23,437 bases of DNA from JBBRLG01 sp038231495 (GTDB lineage Bacteria > Planctomycetota > Planctomycetia > Gemmatales > Gemmataceae), in contig JBBRLG010000038.1 of assembly GCA_038231495.1 (NCBI GenBank), positions 1 through 23,437 of the forward strand. Reading direction: 5' to 3'. The notes below the pieces were generated by a model. That model saw nothing but the letters and a program-made list of their open reading frames with translations, had not been told where the DNA came from and did no database searches. Positions 15,631 to 22,348 of this stretch are shown here, in pieces (the stretch's first letter is position 1; each line of letters starts with the position of its first letter). The position numbers and the translations under genes are program-made.

Positions 15631-16185
15631 ATGCAAAACCACGGCCCCTGGAAGATCACCGGCACCCAGCAGGTCTACCAGGACCCGTGGCTGAGCCTCC
15701 GCCGGGACGACGTGATCCGCCCCGACGGCGCGCCCGGCACGCACGTCGTCGTCCACATCAAGCCCGGCGTCTCGGTCCTGCCGCTGGACGACGCGGGTTT
15801 CGTCTACCTCACCGACGAGTTTCACTACGCGGTGGGCCGCAACACGCTGGAGGTGGTCAGCGGCGGTATCGACCCCGGCGAGGACGCAGTGACGGCGGCC
15901 CGGCGCGAATTGCGCGAAGGGCTTGGCATCACGGCCGCGACGTGGACCCATCTGGGTGTGGCGGATCCGTTCACCGCAACGGTGCTGTCGCCGACGCAGT
16001 TATACCTGGCCCAAGGTCTGACCTTCGGGCAGGACGAGCGCGAAGGGACGGAGTTGATCCGCTGTGTAAAGTTGGCGCTGGCAGAGGCAGTCGCGGCAGT
16101 CATGGAAAGCCGCATCACCCACGCGCCGAGCTGCGTGCTGGTGTTGAAAACGCACGTTTTATTGTCCACCCATGATTGTCACTAA
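15631..16185 (+). CDS. Nudix hydrolase (ADP-ribose pyrophosphatase-like) with altered Nudix box
   Basis: This 184-aa protein resembles the ADP-sugar branch of Nudix enzymes, which hydrolyse nucleoside diphosphates linked to another group. The N-terminal strands (VYQDPWLSLRRDDVIRPDG) and HVVVHIKPGVSVLPLDDAG fit this branch. The Nudix box spans residues 78-100: GGIDPGEDAVTAARRELREG is followed by LGI. All consensus positions hold (Gly78, Glu84, Arg92, Glu93, Glu96, Gly99) except that the second Glu of the EE pair is Gly97. In E. coli ADP-ribose pyrophosphatase the matching Glu116 helps bind Mg2+. Activity may therefore be weak, changed or lost. ATG 15631 has no clear ribosome site and follows a palindrome. 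It is the last gene of the run from 13935, and a terminator lies nine bases downstream. Confidence 0.87.
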   Translation: MQNHGPWKITGTQQVYQDPWLSLRRDDVIRPDGAPGTHVVVHIKPGVSVLPLDDAGFVYLTDEFHYAVGRNTLEVVSGGIDPGEDAVTAARRELREGLGITAATWTHLGVADPFTATVLSPTQLYLAQGLTFGQDEREGTELIRCVKLALAEAVAAVMESRITHAPSCVLVLKTHVLLSTHDCH

Positions 16186-16193
16186 TACGTGCA

Positions 16194-16216
16194 GCCCGGA
16201 GACGGGCCGGTTTTTT
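16194..16216 (+). terminator. intrinsic terminator after the Nudix gene
   Basis: GCCCG (16194-16198), a GAGA tetraloop and CGGGC (16203-16207) form a compact hairpin. CGG and six T residues (16211-16216) follow. It begins nine bases after the Nudix stop, the expected place to end the transcript from the glycosyltransferase-Maf-Nudix run. The stem is only five base pairs. Confidence 0.6.
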
Positions 16217-16300
16217 GGGTCAGGATTCCGATTCTGACAGGAGGCTGTGCCCTGCGGGACGCACTTGACCCATGGGTCGGAATTCTGACCCACGGCACAG
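16216..16300. repeat. degenerate palindromic element related to the 6729 repeat
   Basis: The stretch at 16216-16239 matches the arm at 6731-6754 at 22 of 24 positions (shared core TGGGTCAGGAT). Its partner at 16276-16292 (GTCGGAATTCTGACCCA) pairs imperfectly with it. An inner CTGTGCC/GGCACAG pair is also visible. It looks like a decayed copy of the same repeat family. The gap 16186-16557 holds only this element, the terminator before it, and the promoter/operator of the following genes. Confidence 0.6.
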
Positions 16301-16475
16301 GATTCCACGCCGGGGCGAAAGTCGTCCCGCCGTTTCGCCAAGCCTACTTGTCCAAACCGGCAAGCCTTTGCTCAACTCTTGGGATCTTGCCGAGGAATCA
16401 TCTCCACGTTGGTTTCCCTTCCGCCTGCTGCGTGAGTTCCTCAGCGGTTTATCTCCCCAAATTAGCTGTTTTGTC

Positions 16476-16504
16476 TTGTGTGTAATTCCATTTTGGAATA
16501 CAAT
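16476..16504 (+). promoter_or_regulatory. likely promoter and operator of the toxin-antitoxin pair
   Basis: TTGTGT (16476-16481) and TACAAT (16499-16504, 5 of 6 to the -10 consensus) are spaced by exactly 17 bases. Between and over them lies a near-palindrome at 16481-16502: TGTAATTCCA and TGGAATACA, which match with one extra base. An operator between -35 and -10 is the classic place for autorepression by an Xre-type antitoxin. The surroundings are AT-rich. Transcription would begin near 16511, about 47 bases before the toxin start. Confidence 0.5.
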
Positions 16505-16557
16505 GTGGCTTGTGGACGATTAGGACTGGCTTTTTTATTCCTAAACGGTATACTCTT

Positions 16558-16929
16558 ATGTGGAAACTTGTTCCAACGGACTTGTTCGAGAGGCGAAAAA
16601 AGGCGTACCAAAAGAAGCAGCCCGCGGCACTCATTGCGGTTCTTGAAAACCTGGCGGACTACGTTGCGGCGCTGGGAGAGGGAACGAAACCGCTACAAAT
16701 TAAGGCTGGATTTATCCATTCCGAAGGGCTAGGCGTGCTGGCGATTGACCAAAAAGGGGCCGTAAGGAAGCTCGCGCAAACGCGACTGTACATCTACCCC
16801 GACGCCGTCTCTGAATGCCTGTACTTGATTACGTTGGGGGACAAGTCCTCCCAAAAAGAAGATATCAAGACGAGCCACGTGTTCGTCAATGGCCTGCCGA
16901 AGGGAGACAAATCCGACCATGAACAATGA
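16558..16929 (+). CDS. RelE/HigB-like toxin of a toxin-antitoxin pair
   Basis: This 123-aa protein begins MWKLVPTDLFERRKKAYQ, with helices to about residue 40. The C-terminal beta part reads RLYIYPDAVSECLYLITLGD and then KSSQKEDIKTSHVFVNGL, which resembles the end of RelE/HigB-fold toxins (LxLLxxGDKxxQxxDI). Such toxins are mRNA interferases acting at the ribosome. Family assignment rests on this C-terminal pattern and on the Xre partner that follows, so it is moderate. ATG 16558 is chosen because the upstream in-frame ATG at 16510 lies at the predicted transcription start. No strong ribosome site is seen. Its last 11 bases overlap the antitoxin gene. Toxin-first order is the HigBA arrangement. 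The region is visibly poorer in GC than the adjacent operons, suggesting horizontal arrival. Confidence 0.65.
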   Translation: MWKLVPTDLFERRKKAYQKKQPAALIAVLENLADYVAALGEGTKPLQIKAGFIHSEGLGVLAIDQKGAVRKLAQTRLYIYPDAVSECLYLITLGDKSSQKEDIKTSHVFVNGLPKGDKSDHEQ

Positions 16930-17512
16930 CCAAAGCAAGCGGTTCAAGAGCGTTTCCGAGATGACGCAAGAGCTTTCCGACGACCAGGCTTTTGCTGACA
17001 AGGTCGATGATCGGCTTGCGGCGAGGCAAATCGTCAGGACGCTGTTCGCCAAGCGGTCGGCAAAGGGTATGTCGCAAAAGGACGTTGCGACAAAGCTTGA
17101 ATGCACGCAAAGCCGCATCTCTAAACTCGAAAAAGGGGATGACAAAGATTTGCGGCTCGGTGACCTCGTGGCATACGCCGATGCTATCGGTCTGGATCTC
17201 AATTTAGTCCTTACCAAGCAAGGCATGACGCTGGCCGATCAGGTAAAATACCACGCTTTTTGCATAAAAGCGTTGCTAGACAAGTTGGCCCAATTGGCAG
17301 TGGAATCTGGAGACCCAAGCATTGCGAAGGGGGTCCACCACTTTTTTGGCGAAGCCAAATACAATCTCGGCCTGATCGTGCAGGGGTCGGCCGGCATTTT
17401 GTTGCCAGCCTCCACGGAAAAACCGGCCCCCCGAGTTCGGTATCGAGTTGAGGTGAAAGAGATAGACATCGATGCGCCAAGCGACTTAACTCCGTGCGGC
17501 GAACACCCGTAG
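16919..17512 (+). CDS. Xre-family antitoxin with a long C-terminal extension
   Basis: This 197-aa protein has a helix-turn-helix domain at about 36-98: FAKRSAKGMSQKDVATKLEC, then TQSRISKLEKGDDKDLRLGD, typical of Xre/HigA regulators. It should bind the operator at 16481-16502 and hold the toxin inactive. HigA proteins are often about 100-130 aa; here another 95 residues follow. They include a helical stretch (LADQVKYHAFCIKALLDKLA) and a beta-rich end (APRVRYRVEVKEIDIDAP). The role of this extension is unknown; it could bind the toxin, a ligand or a further partner. ATG 16919 overlaps the toxin stop; AAGGGAG lies about 12 bases upstream, slightly far. A strong hairpin starts two bases after its stop. 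Confidence 0.8.
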   Translation: MNNDQSKRFKSVSEMTQELSDDQAFADKVDDRLAARQIVRTLFAKRSAKGMSQKDVATKLECTQSRISKLEKGDDKDLRLGDLVAYADAIGLDLNLVLTKQGMTLADQVKYHAFCIKALLDKLAQLAVESGDPSIAKGVHHFFGEAKYNLGLIVQGSAGILLPASTEKPAPRVRYRVEVKEIDIDAPSDLTPCGEHP

Positions 17513-17513
17513 T

Positions 17514-17555
17514 AAATTGCCGCAGACCGGGTTCAGAACCCAGTCTGCGGCATTT
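17514..17555. terminator. strong hairpin after the antitoxin gene
   Basis: GCCGCAGACCGGGTTC (from 17519) pairs with GAACCCAGTCTGCGGC (ending 17551), with one wobble mismatch and almost no loop. AAAT and ATTT flank the stem. It begins two bases past the antitoxin stop and could stop transcription from that side despite a T-run of only three. It could equally be one more dispersed palindrome. Confidence 0.6.
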
Positions 17556-17667
17556 CGACGGAAGGGACTGCTTGGTTGCCGACATGACTGCTGTTTCGAG
17601 GGCACGACGCTTACGCGACAGGGTGCCCGATTGCGTCCCCTTGGACCGCGCGGACGAGGACGCCCTA

Positions 17668-17780
17668 CCGACCCCTGCCAAGGCGCAAAAGCTTGGCAAG
17701 GGTTGGATTTTGGCACGCAGCGACCGTTAAGAGTAGGCAGCGGCGCAGATAGACGCTTGCCAAGACTTGGCAAGGGTCGG
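17668..17780. repeat. CTTGGCAAGGGT repeats in inverted and direct order
   Basis: CCGACCCCTGCCAAG (17668-17682) is complementary to CTTGGCAAGGGTTGG (17692-17706, 13 of 15) and even better to CTTGGCAAGGGTCGG (17766-17780, 14 of 15). A further TTGCCAAG lies at 17758-17765 and CCTTGGCAG near 17817. The 386-base gap 17513-17898 holds this set and the hairpin above. Short open frames across it show no family features and are not called. Confidence 0.7.
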
Positions 17781-17898
17781 CGAAGGGGAGGTGGCAAGGA
17801 TCCCTTTGGCATGCCCCTTGGCAGAAGCCGGTTGGGTGGAACATTCGTTCCGAGGTAATAAGAAGACGCCAGGATCAACGCGGTGACCAACGGGGTAT

Positions 17899-19365
17899 TC
17901 ACACCCGCACCCGCTGCCAACGGCCGCCCGCGAAGCGCGCCACGAAGAACGCGCCGCGGACCAGCAAGTCCGCACACATCGCCAGCCACGCACCGTACAG
18001 GCCGAGGTTGCCGCCCGGCACCACGCCCCAGGTGCCGAAATCCAGTTGCGGCTGCGTCAGTGCGTACGCCAGGGGAATGCGGACCACGAAGAAACCGAAC
18101 CACGTGAACAGCACCGGCAAGCGCGTGTCGCCGGCGCCGCGCAGCGAACTGGTAAGGATCGTCGTCGCCGCCAACGCCGGCATGGCGAACGCGACCAGTT
18201 GCAAGACCGGCACGCCTTGCTCGACGATGTCCCGCTGGTGTTCGTACGGGCAGGACAGCAGGAACATCGGCCGTGCCAGGGTGTAGAACACCACCCCCAT
18301 GAGCGTCATCAGGCCGCCGCCCAGCGCGAACGAAGTCCACGCCCCGCGCGCCGCCAGGTCCGGTCGCCGGGCGCCGAGGTACTGGCCCACCAGCGTCATC
18401 GCCACCGTGCCGAACGCCGCCCCGGATTGGTAGCCCAGCGCTTCCCAGCGTAGCGCAATGCCGTGCGCCGCCTGCGCCGCGAGGTCGGGCAGGCCGTTGA
18501 CGATGCTCAAAAACCATAACTGGGCGACGCCGACCGACATGCTGTCCGCCCCCGCCGGTATGCTGACTCGCAGGATGCGCCATAACAGCCCGGCGTCGGG
18601 TAACAACTGCCGGGCCTGAAGCAATAACCCGGCGCGGCCGCGCACCAGCACGGCGACGACCGCCAGCGCGCCGAGGGTGTGGCTAATGGCCGTGCCCAGC
18701 GCGATTCCCTGGAAGCCGAACGTGCGGTTCAGATACCACGCGAGGGGTATATTGACGACGGCGACGACGCCGAGCACCCACGAGCCGCTGCGCGTGTCGC
18801 CGGCCCCGACCAGGCACGCGATGCCCGCCTGTTCGACCATTTGAAAGACCAATAGCCAGAACAACGGCTGCAAATAATCCAGGGCGAATTGCAAACTGTC
18901 GCCGTGCAATTGCAACGCCGTTAACAGGGACGGCATGCCGACCAAACCGAGGACGCTGCCGACGAGGCCGAGGACCACGGCAAGCAGCAACCCCTGGTTG
19001 GCGGCGTGGCGGGCACCAAGACGGTCCCCCGCGCCGGTGAGTCGGGCGACGAGTGCCGTGCTGCCGACGCTAACGAAGACGGTGTAACAGGTGATGAACC
19101 ACAAGAGGTAGCCGGCCGTCGTCTGGGCGGCCTGCGACGCGGTTTGGGCTGCACCGGCGAGTTGACTGGACGACCCAGCCAGGTAGGTGTCGAAGAGCGG
19201 CACGCAGAGGACGAGCCATTGTTGCAACAGGACCGGCCAGACGAGGACGACGACGCGCCGCCACATGGGGCCGGGGATTTCGACGGCGGCCGGGTCGGGT
19301 TCGATCGGCACGAGGGGCGCGGCGACCGGTTCAGTCGCCGGTTCGGTCAGCGGATAATCGTCCAC
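17899..19365 (-). CDS. MATE family multidrug/toxin exporter
   Basis: This 488-aa integral membrane protein is of the MATE (NorM/DinF-like) family, which expels drugs, metabolites or lipids by Na+ or H+ antiport. About twelve hydrophobic segments form two six-helix halves. Typical motifs include VLLQQWLVLCVPLFDTYLAG in helix 1, GVGSTALVAR-like VSVGSTALVARLTGAGD, LVGAGDTRSGSWV at the end of the first half, and its echo LRGAGDTRLPVLF in the second half. The N terminus carries a soluble, Pro/Glu-rich tail of about 30 residues. It starts at GTG 19365, inside the S4-domain gene, with which it overlaps by 19 bases, so translation is probably coupled. The substrate cannot be predicted. Confidence 0.92.
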   Translation of the reverse strand: MDDYPLTEPATEPVAAPLVPIEPDPAAVEIPGPMWRRVVVLVWPVLLQQWLVLCVPLFDTYLAGSSSQLAGAAQTASQAAQTTAGYLLWFITCYTVFVSVGSTALVARLTGAGDRLGARHAANQGLLLAVVLGLVGSVLGLVGMPSLLTALQLHGDSLQFALDYLQPLFWLLVFQMVEQAGIACLVGAGDTRSGSWVLGVVAVVNIPLAWYLNRTFGFQGIALGTAISHTLGALAVVAVLVRGRAGLLLQARQLLPDAGLLWRILRVSIPAGADSMSVGVAQLWFLSIVNGLPDLAAQAAHGIALRWEALGYQSGAAFGTVAMTLVGQYLGARRPDLAARGAWTSFALGGGLMTLMGVVFYTLARPMFLLSCPYEHQRDIVEQGVPVLQLVAFAMPALAATTILTSSLRGAGDTRLPVLFTWFGFFVVRIPLAYALTQPQLDFGTWGVVPGGNLGLYGAWLAMCADLLVRGAFFVARFAGGRWQRVRV

Positions 19366-19583
19366 GCGCCGCCTCCCGCGCTGGCGAAGCGGTCGCCGGC
19401 GCGCAGCTTCCGGCCGGGTTGCGTCACGGCCTCCCCGTTGACGGTGAAGCCGCCCTCGCGCACCAGGTACTTCGCCTGCCCGCCGGTCTCGGCCAGGCCG
19501 ACCGCTTTGACCGCCTGCGCCAGCGTGATGTGGTCGCCGCGGAGCCGCAGCGTGTTGGCGGGGTCCGGGTCGTTGTCGTTCAT
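19347..19583 (-). CDS. YbcJ-like S4-domain RNA-binding protein
   Basis: This 78-aa protein consists almost only of an S4 RNA-binding domain: LRLRGDHITLAQAVKAVGLA, then ETGGQAKYLVREGGFTVNGE and GRKLRAGDRF. The pattern follows E. coli YbcJ (about 70 aa), where GLCDSGGMAKALI matches GLAETGGQAKYLV here. S4 domains bind structured RNA, usually rRNA or tRNA; YbcJ itself has no settled role. ATG 19583 gives a product of the usual size; the ribosome site is weak (GGAACTGAGC). The 3' end overlaps the MATE gene by 19 bases. The small membrane-protein gene ends 34 bases upstream on the same strand, so a three-gene transcript is possible. Confidence 0.87.
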   Translation of the reverse strand: MNDNDPDPANTLRLRGDHITLAQAVKAVGLAETGGQAKYLVREGGFTVNGEAVTQPGRKLRAGDRFASAGGGAWTIIR

Positions 19584-19617
19584 GCTCAGTTCCGTGCCTC
19601 TGAAACGCGGCTAAACG

Positions 19618-20193
19618 TCAACGGAACGCCGACCGCACGTTCGGGTTCATCAGGGCGATCAGTCCCCAAATGCCGCCGGCCGTGCCGAAGACGCAGCAAC
19701 CGCCGGGCGAGATGACGGCCAACACCGAGGCGGTGACGCCCAGACCCCACATTTTCAGAGCGATCATGCAGACCCCGCCCGCAAGGATGAGGATGCCAAA
19801 TAGTATCGAGACCGCGCCGATGCCGCCGTACACGACGACGGCAATGGTTTGGAATCCTTGGGGCGTAATCCCCTGTTTCTTCAGATTGTCCAGTTCCTGG
19901 CCCTGGTCCTGCCTCGTTTGGGCCTCGAAGGCTTCCGGGGGCATGTTGTAGATGGCGATGGCGGGCGGGATGGTCAACGCCCCCGCCAGCAGGTTCAACA
20001 GGCCGACGAGGATGTGGATGACGGCCGGCCCCAGGACGCGCCACCGTGCGCTTTGGCGGCCGGCGTCCGTCAGGCCGCCCACGGGGTCGAACGGATCGCG
20101 ATAGTCGTACGGATCGATCGGCGACTCGCGCGCCGACCTGGCAGGGTCGGGGTTCTCGTAGGGGTCGGGCGGGTCGCGGGGGTCGAAACTCAT
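19618..20193 (-). CDS. small membrane protein of unknown function
   Basis: This 191-aa protein is not recognised as a named family. Residues 1-50 are soluble and rich in Asp, Pro and Tyr (MSFDPRDPPDPYENPDPARS, PYDYRDPFDP). Hydrophobic segments follow at about 54-80, 115-146 (possibly with a break) and 150-182 (the last probably two short helices). A charged loop of about 30 residues (EAQTRQDQGQELDNLKKQG) separates the first two. This is the usual layout of small planctomycete membrane proteins, often found next to kinases or regulators. ATG 20193 is used because GGAG lies about nine bases upstream; an in-frame upstream start would run toward the nested palindrome. No enzyme motif is seen. A structural or signalling role is only a guess. 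Confidence 0.78.
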   Translation of the reverse strand: MSFDPRDPPDPYENPDPARSARESPIDPYDYRDPFDPVGGLTDAGRQSARWRVLGPAVIHILVGLLNLLAGALTIPPAIAIYNMPPEAFEAQTRQDQGQELDNLKKQGITPQGFQTIAVVVYGGIGAVSILFGILILAGGVCMIALKMWGLGVTASVLAVISPGGCCVFGTAGGIWGLIALMNPNVRSAFR

Positions 20194-20283
20194 GCGGGCA
20201 CTCCGGGAACGTGGGCGTTTGCGGCGGTTTCCGCAAAGTGTGCGTATTGTACACGCACGTCGAGGAAAGCGAAGGGTCGTGGG

Positions 20284-20420
20284 GGCGCGCGGGTGTGGCA
20301 AAACTTTCGGGAGGTCTGCTGTAGGACGGGCTTCCAGCCCGTCCAGAGGACACGGACGGGCTGGAAGCCCGTCCTACGGACGAAAGCCCTCCCGAACGAT
20401 TTGCCACACCCGGGCGCGCC
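20284..20420. repeat. nested palindrome: one inverted repeat inside another
   Basis: Inner arms at 20321-20344 and 20354-20377 are perfect 24-bp complements (GTAGGACGGGCTTCCAGCCC and on) with a 9-base loop. Each arm is itself palindromic (GGACGGGCTtccAGCCCGTCC). Outer arms at 20284-20314 and 20388-20420 (GGCGCGC, GGGTGTGGCAAA, TTCGGGAGG and complements) pair with a few small gaps. The gap 20194-20524 between divergent genes contains little else apart from the ribosome site of the HEAT gene. Confidence 0.92.
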
Positions 20421-20524
20421 GGCCGCGGCAGCAAGTCCCAATTGGCCTTCCCCGCCGCGCCGGTTTCGGGTATGCGACCGCCCGATTGGCGCGACTCGAC
20501 GCAGGTAACCGAGGGAGGTTGGTC

Positions 20525-22285
20525 ATGGACCCCACGGACGAGCAGCAACGCAACCGCGCAGGCCGCGCGGCGGTCGGACTGTTCGGACTCCTCCTGTTCC
20601 TGGGCAACGGCCACCGGCTGCACGCCCAAACTCCGACCGATGCCGTCGAACGGCTGCGCATCGTCCTTCTGACGACCACCGACGACGACCGGCTCCACGA
20701 ACAGAAATTGCGAGAGTGCGTCGACGGACTGCGAGGCGTCGGCGACTTGCGGCGGGCCGTGACGCTGACGGAATGGAAGAACGACGGCAATCGGGCGGCC
20801 GTCGATGGCGCGCAGCGGAGTGCCGTCGCCGACCGGTTCGTGGTTTCGATGCGCGAGCTGCTCAAGAGTACGAAGCCGGCCACCGTCACCCTGGGCCTCG
20901 ACATGCTCGTCGAAATGGCGGCCGAGGAGCGCGAGCGCCGCGACGCGTTCTGGCTGACGCGCCGCGTCACCCTGGAAGTGATCGACCTGGCCAAAAACGG
21001 CGAACCGCGCGTGCGGCCAGTCGCGGCACGGGTCCTGGGCCAGATCAATCCCGACTTGATGACCGCCGTGCCGGTTTTAGAGAATTTACTCCAATCGACC
21101 GACGCCAACCTCCGGCGCGCCGCGGCGGAGGGCCTTGCCACTCAGCTGCCATATGTGCTCGCGGAGGCCGGCTCGGCCGCGAACGCCTTTCATCCACGAG
21201 AAGGGCGGCGCGGCATGGTAAACTCGGCGAACGCCATCCTGGCCGCCATGAGCCACGGGTTCGGTGACAGCCAGGTCGAGGTGCGCCGCCACTGTCTGAC
21301 GGCGACGTTGCGTGCCGCCGTGCGGGCGCAACAACTGCTGACCGAGGCACCCGCGGGGTACGACGACGAGGCGGAAACGCGGTTCAAGCGCACCCAGCTG
21401 GAAGACGAACGGGCCGACCTGCGGCCCCTACTGCTTGGGCTGCGCGACCAGTTGCCTTACCTGGCCGGTGCATTGCGGGACGAGGACCTGGACGGGCGCT
21501 TGGCGGCCCTGGGAACGTTGGAAGCGGTGGCGCGGGCCCGCTGGCGGTGGGTGCGGCAAGGCACCTGGCTGGCCGGGCCGACGCGCGGCGGGGTGCAGCC
21601 GTTGGTCGATGACCCGCTCGGCGACGGGTTGCAAGGCGTGTTGCCGGCGCTGGCGGGGACGCTGACCGACCCGGATGTGCGGGTGCGGCGGGCGGCGCTG
21701 GACGTGTTCGACGTGCTCGGACCGGCGGCAGCCCCGGCGGCACCGGCCGTGGCCCGCGTGCTGACCGACGCGGACCGGTTCGTGCGCTGGTCAGCCGTGC
21801 GCACGCTCAAGGCCATCGGCGCACCGGGGGCGTTGCCCGCGCTGCCCGCGCTGGCCAAACTGCTCGAAGACGCCGACGTGGACCTGGGCAAAGCCGCCAT
21901 CGACGCGCTGGTGAGTCTCGACCCGACGGGCCGGGGCGTGCCGCCGCGTGGCAAACACCCGCCGAAGGACGCGCCCAACCGTAACGCGGTGCCGGCCCTG
22001 GTCCGCGCCGTCAAGGCACGCGAAGCCGACATGCGCGTCGCCGCCGTCCGCGCGCTGGAGGGCATGGGCGAAAACGCCCGCCCCGCCGTGCCCGTGCTGT
22101 CCGCGGCGCTGGGAGACCCCGAAGCGCGCGTACGGCAAGCGGCCGCCGGCACGCTGGGGGAACTCGGCCCCGTGGCGCGTGACGCCGTGCCCGACCTGAA
22201 CCTGGCGCTCAAGGACCCCGACGCCAGCGTCCGCAGGGCGGCGAGCAACGCCCTGTTGCGGATCGCGCGCGCGACGCAACCCTGA
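20525..22285 (+). CDS. exported or membrane-anchored HEAT-repeat protein
   Basis: This 586-aa protein has an N-terminal hydrophobic segment (about 13-35, AAVGLFGLLLFLGNGHRLHA) that could be a signal peptide or an anchor. From about residue 100 onward it is built of HEAT-type alpha-helical repeats. Clear units include EPRVRPVAARVLGQINPDLM, PDVRVRRAALDVFDVLGPAA, ADRFVRWSAVRTLKAIGAPG, ADMRVAAVRALEGMGENARP, PEARVRQAAAGTLGELGPVA and PDASVRRAASNALLRI. Such solenoids bind other proteins and have no catalytic role by themselves. ATG 20525 has an excellent GGGAGG site six bases upstream. The reading frame stays open far upstream through the nested palindrome, but nothing there looks coding. The partner is unknown; the protein should act outside the cytoplasm. 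Confidence 0.88.
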   Translation: MDPTDEQQRNRAGRAAVGLFGLLLFLGNGHRLHAQTPTDAVERLRIVLLTTTDDDRLHEQKLRECVDGLRGVGDLRRAVTLTEWKNDGNRAAVDGAQRSAVADRFVVSMRELLKSTKPATVTLGLDMLVEMAAEERERRDAFWLTRRVTLEVIDLAKNGEPRVRPVAARVLGQINPDLMTAVPVLENLLQSTDANLRRAAAEGLATQLPYVLAEAGSAANAFHPREGRRGMVNSANAILAAMSHGFGDSQVEVRRHCLTATLRAAVRAQQLLTEAPAGYDDEAETRFKRTQLEDERADLRPLLLGLRDQLPYLAGALRDEDLDGRLAALGTLEAVARARWRWVRQGTWLAGPTRGGVQPLVDDPLGDGLQGVLPALAGTLTDPDVRVRRAALDVFDVLGPAAAPAAPAVARVLTDADRFVRWSAVRTLKAIGAPGALPALPALAKLLEDADVDLGKAAIDALVSLDPTGRGVPPRGKHPPKDAPNRNAVPALVRAVKAREADMRVAAVRALEGMGENARPAVPVLSAALGDPEARVRQAAAGTLGELGPVARDAVPDLNLALKDPDASVRRAASNALLRIARATQP

Positions 22286-22348
22286 CGGTAACGGCTGACG
22301 ACCCGGTGCGAATCGGGAGGTGCGAAAAGCGTGGCAGCGGACGGTTTC

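Noticed and set aside
16189..16485. 98-codon open frame between the Nudix gene and the toxin gene
   Set aside because: It starts at the terminator and runs through the degenerate repeat into the promoter; no protein family features.
17494..17898. Short open frames after the antitoxin gene
   Set aside because: They overlap the hairpin and CTTGGCAAG repeats, have no ribosome sites and no recognisable features.
20192..20524. Upstream extension of the HEAT-repeat gene
   Set aside because: The frame passes through the nested palindrome, while ATG 20525 has a strong ribosome site followed by a signal-like segment.
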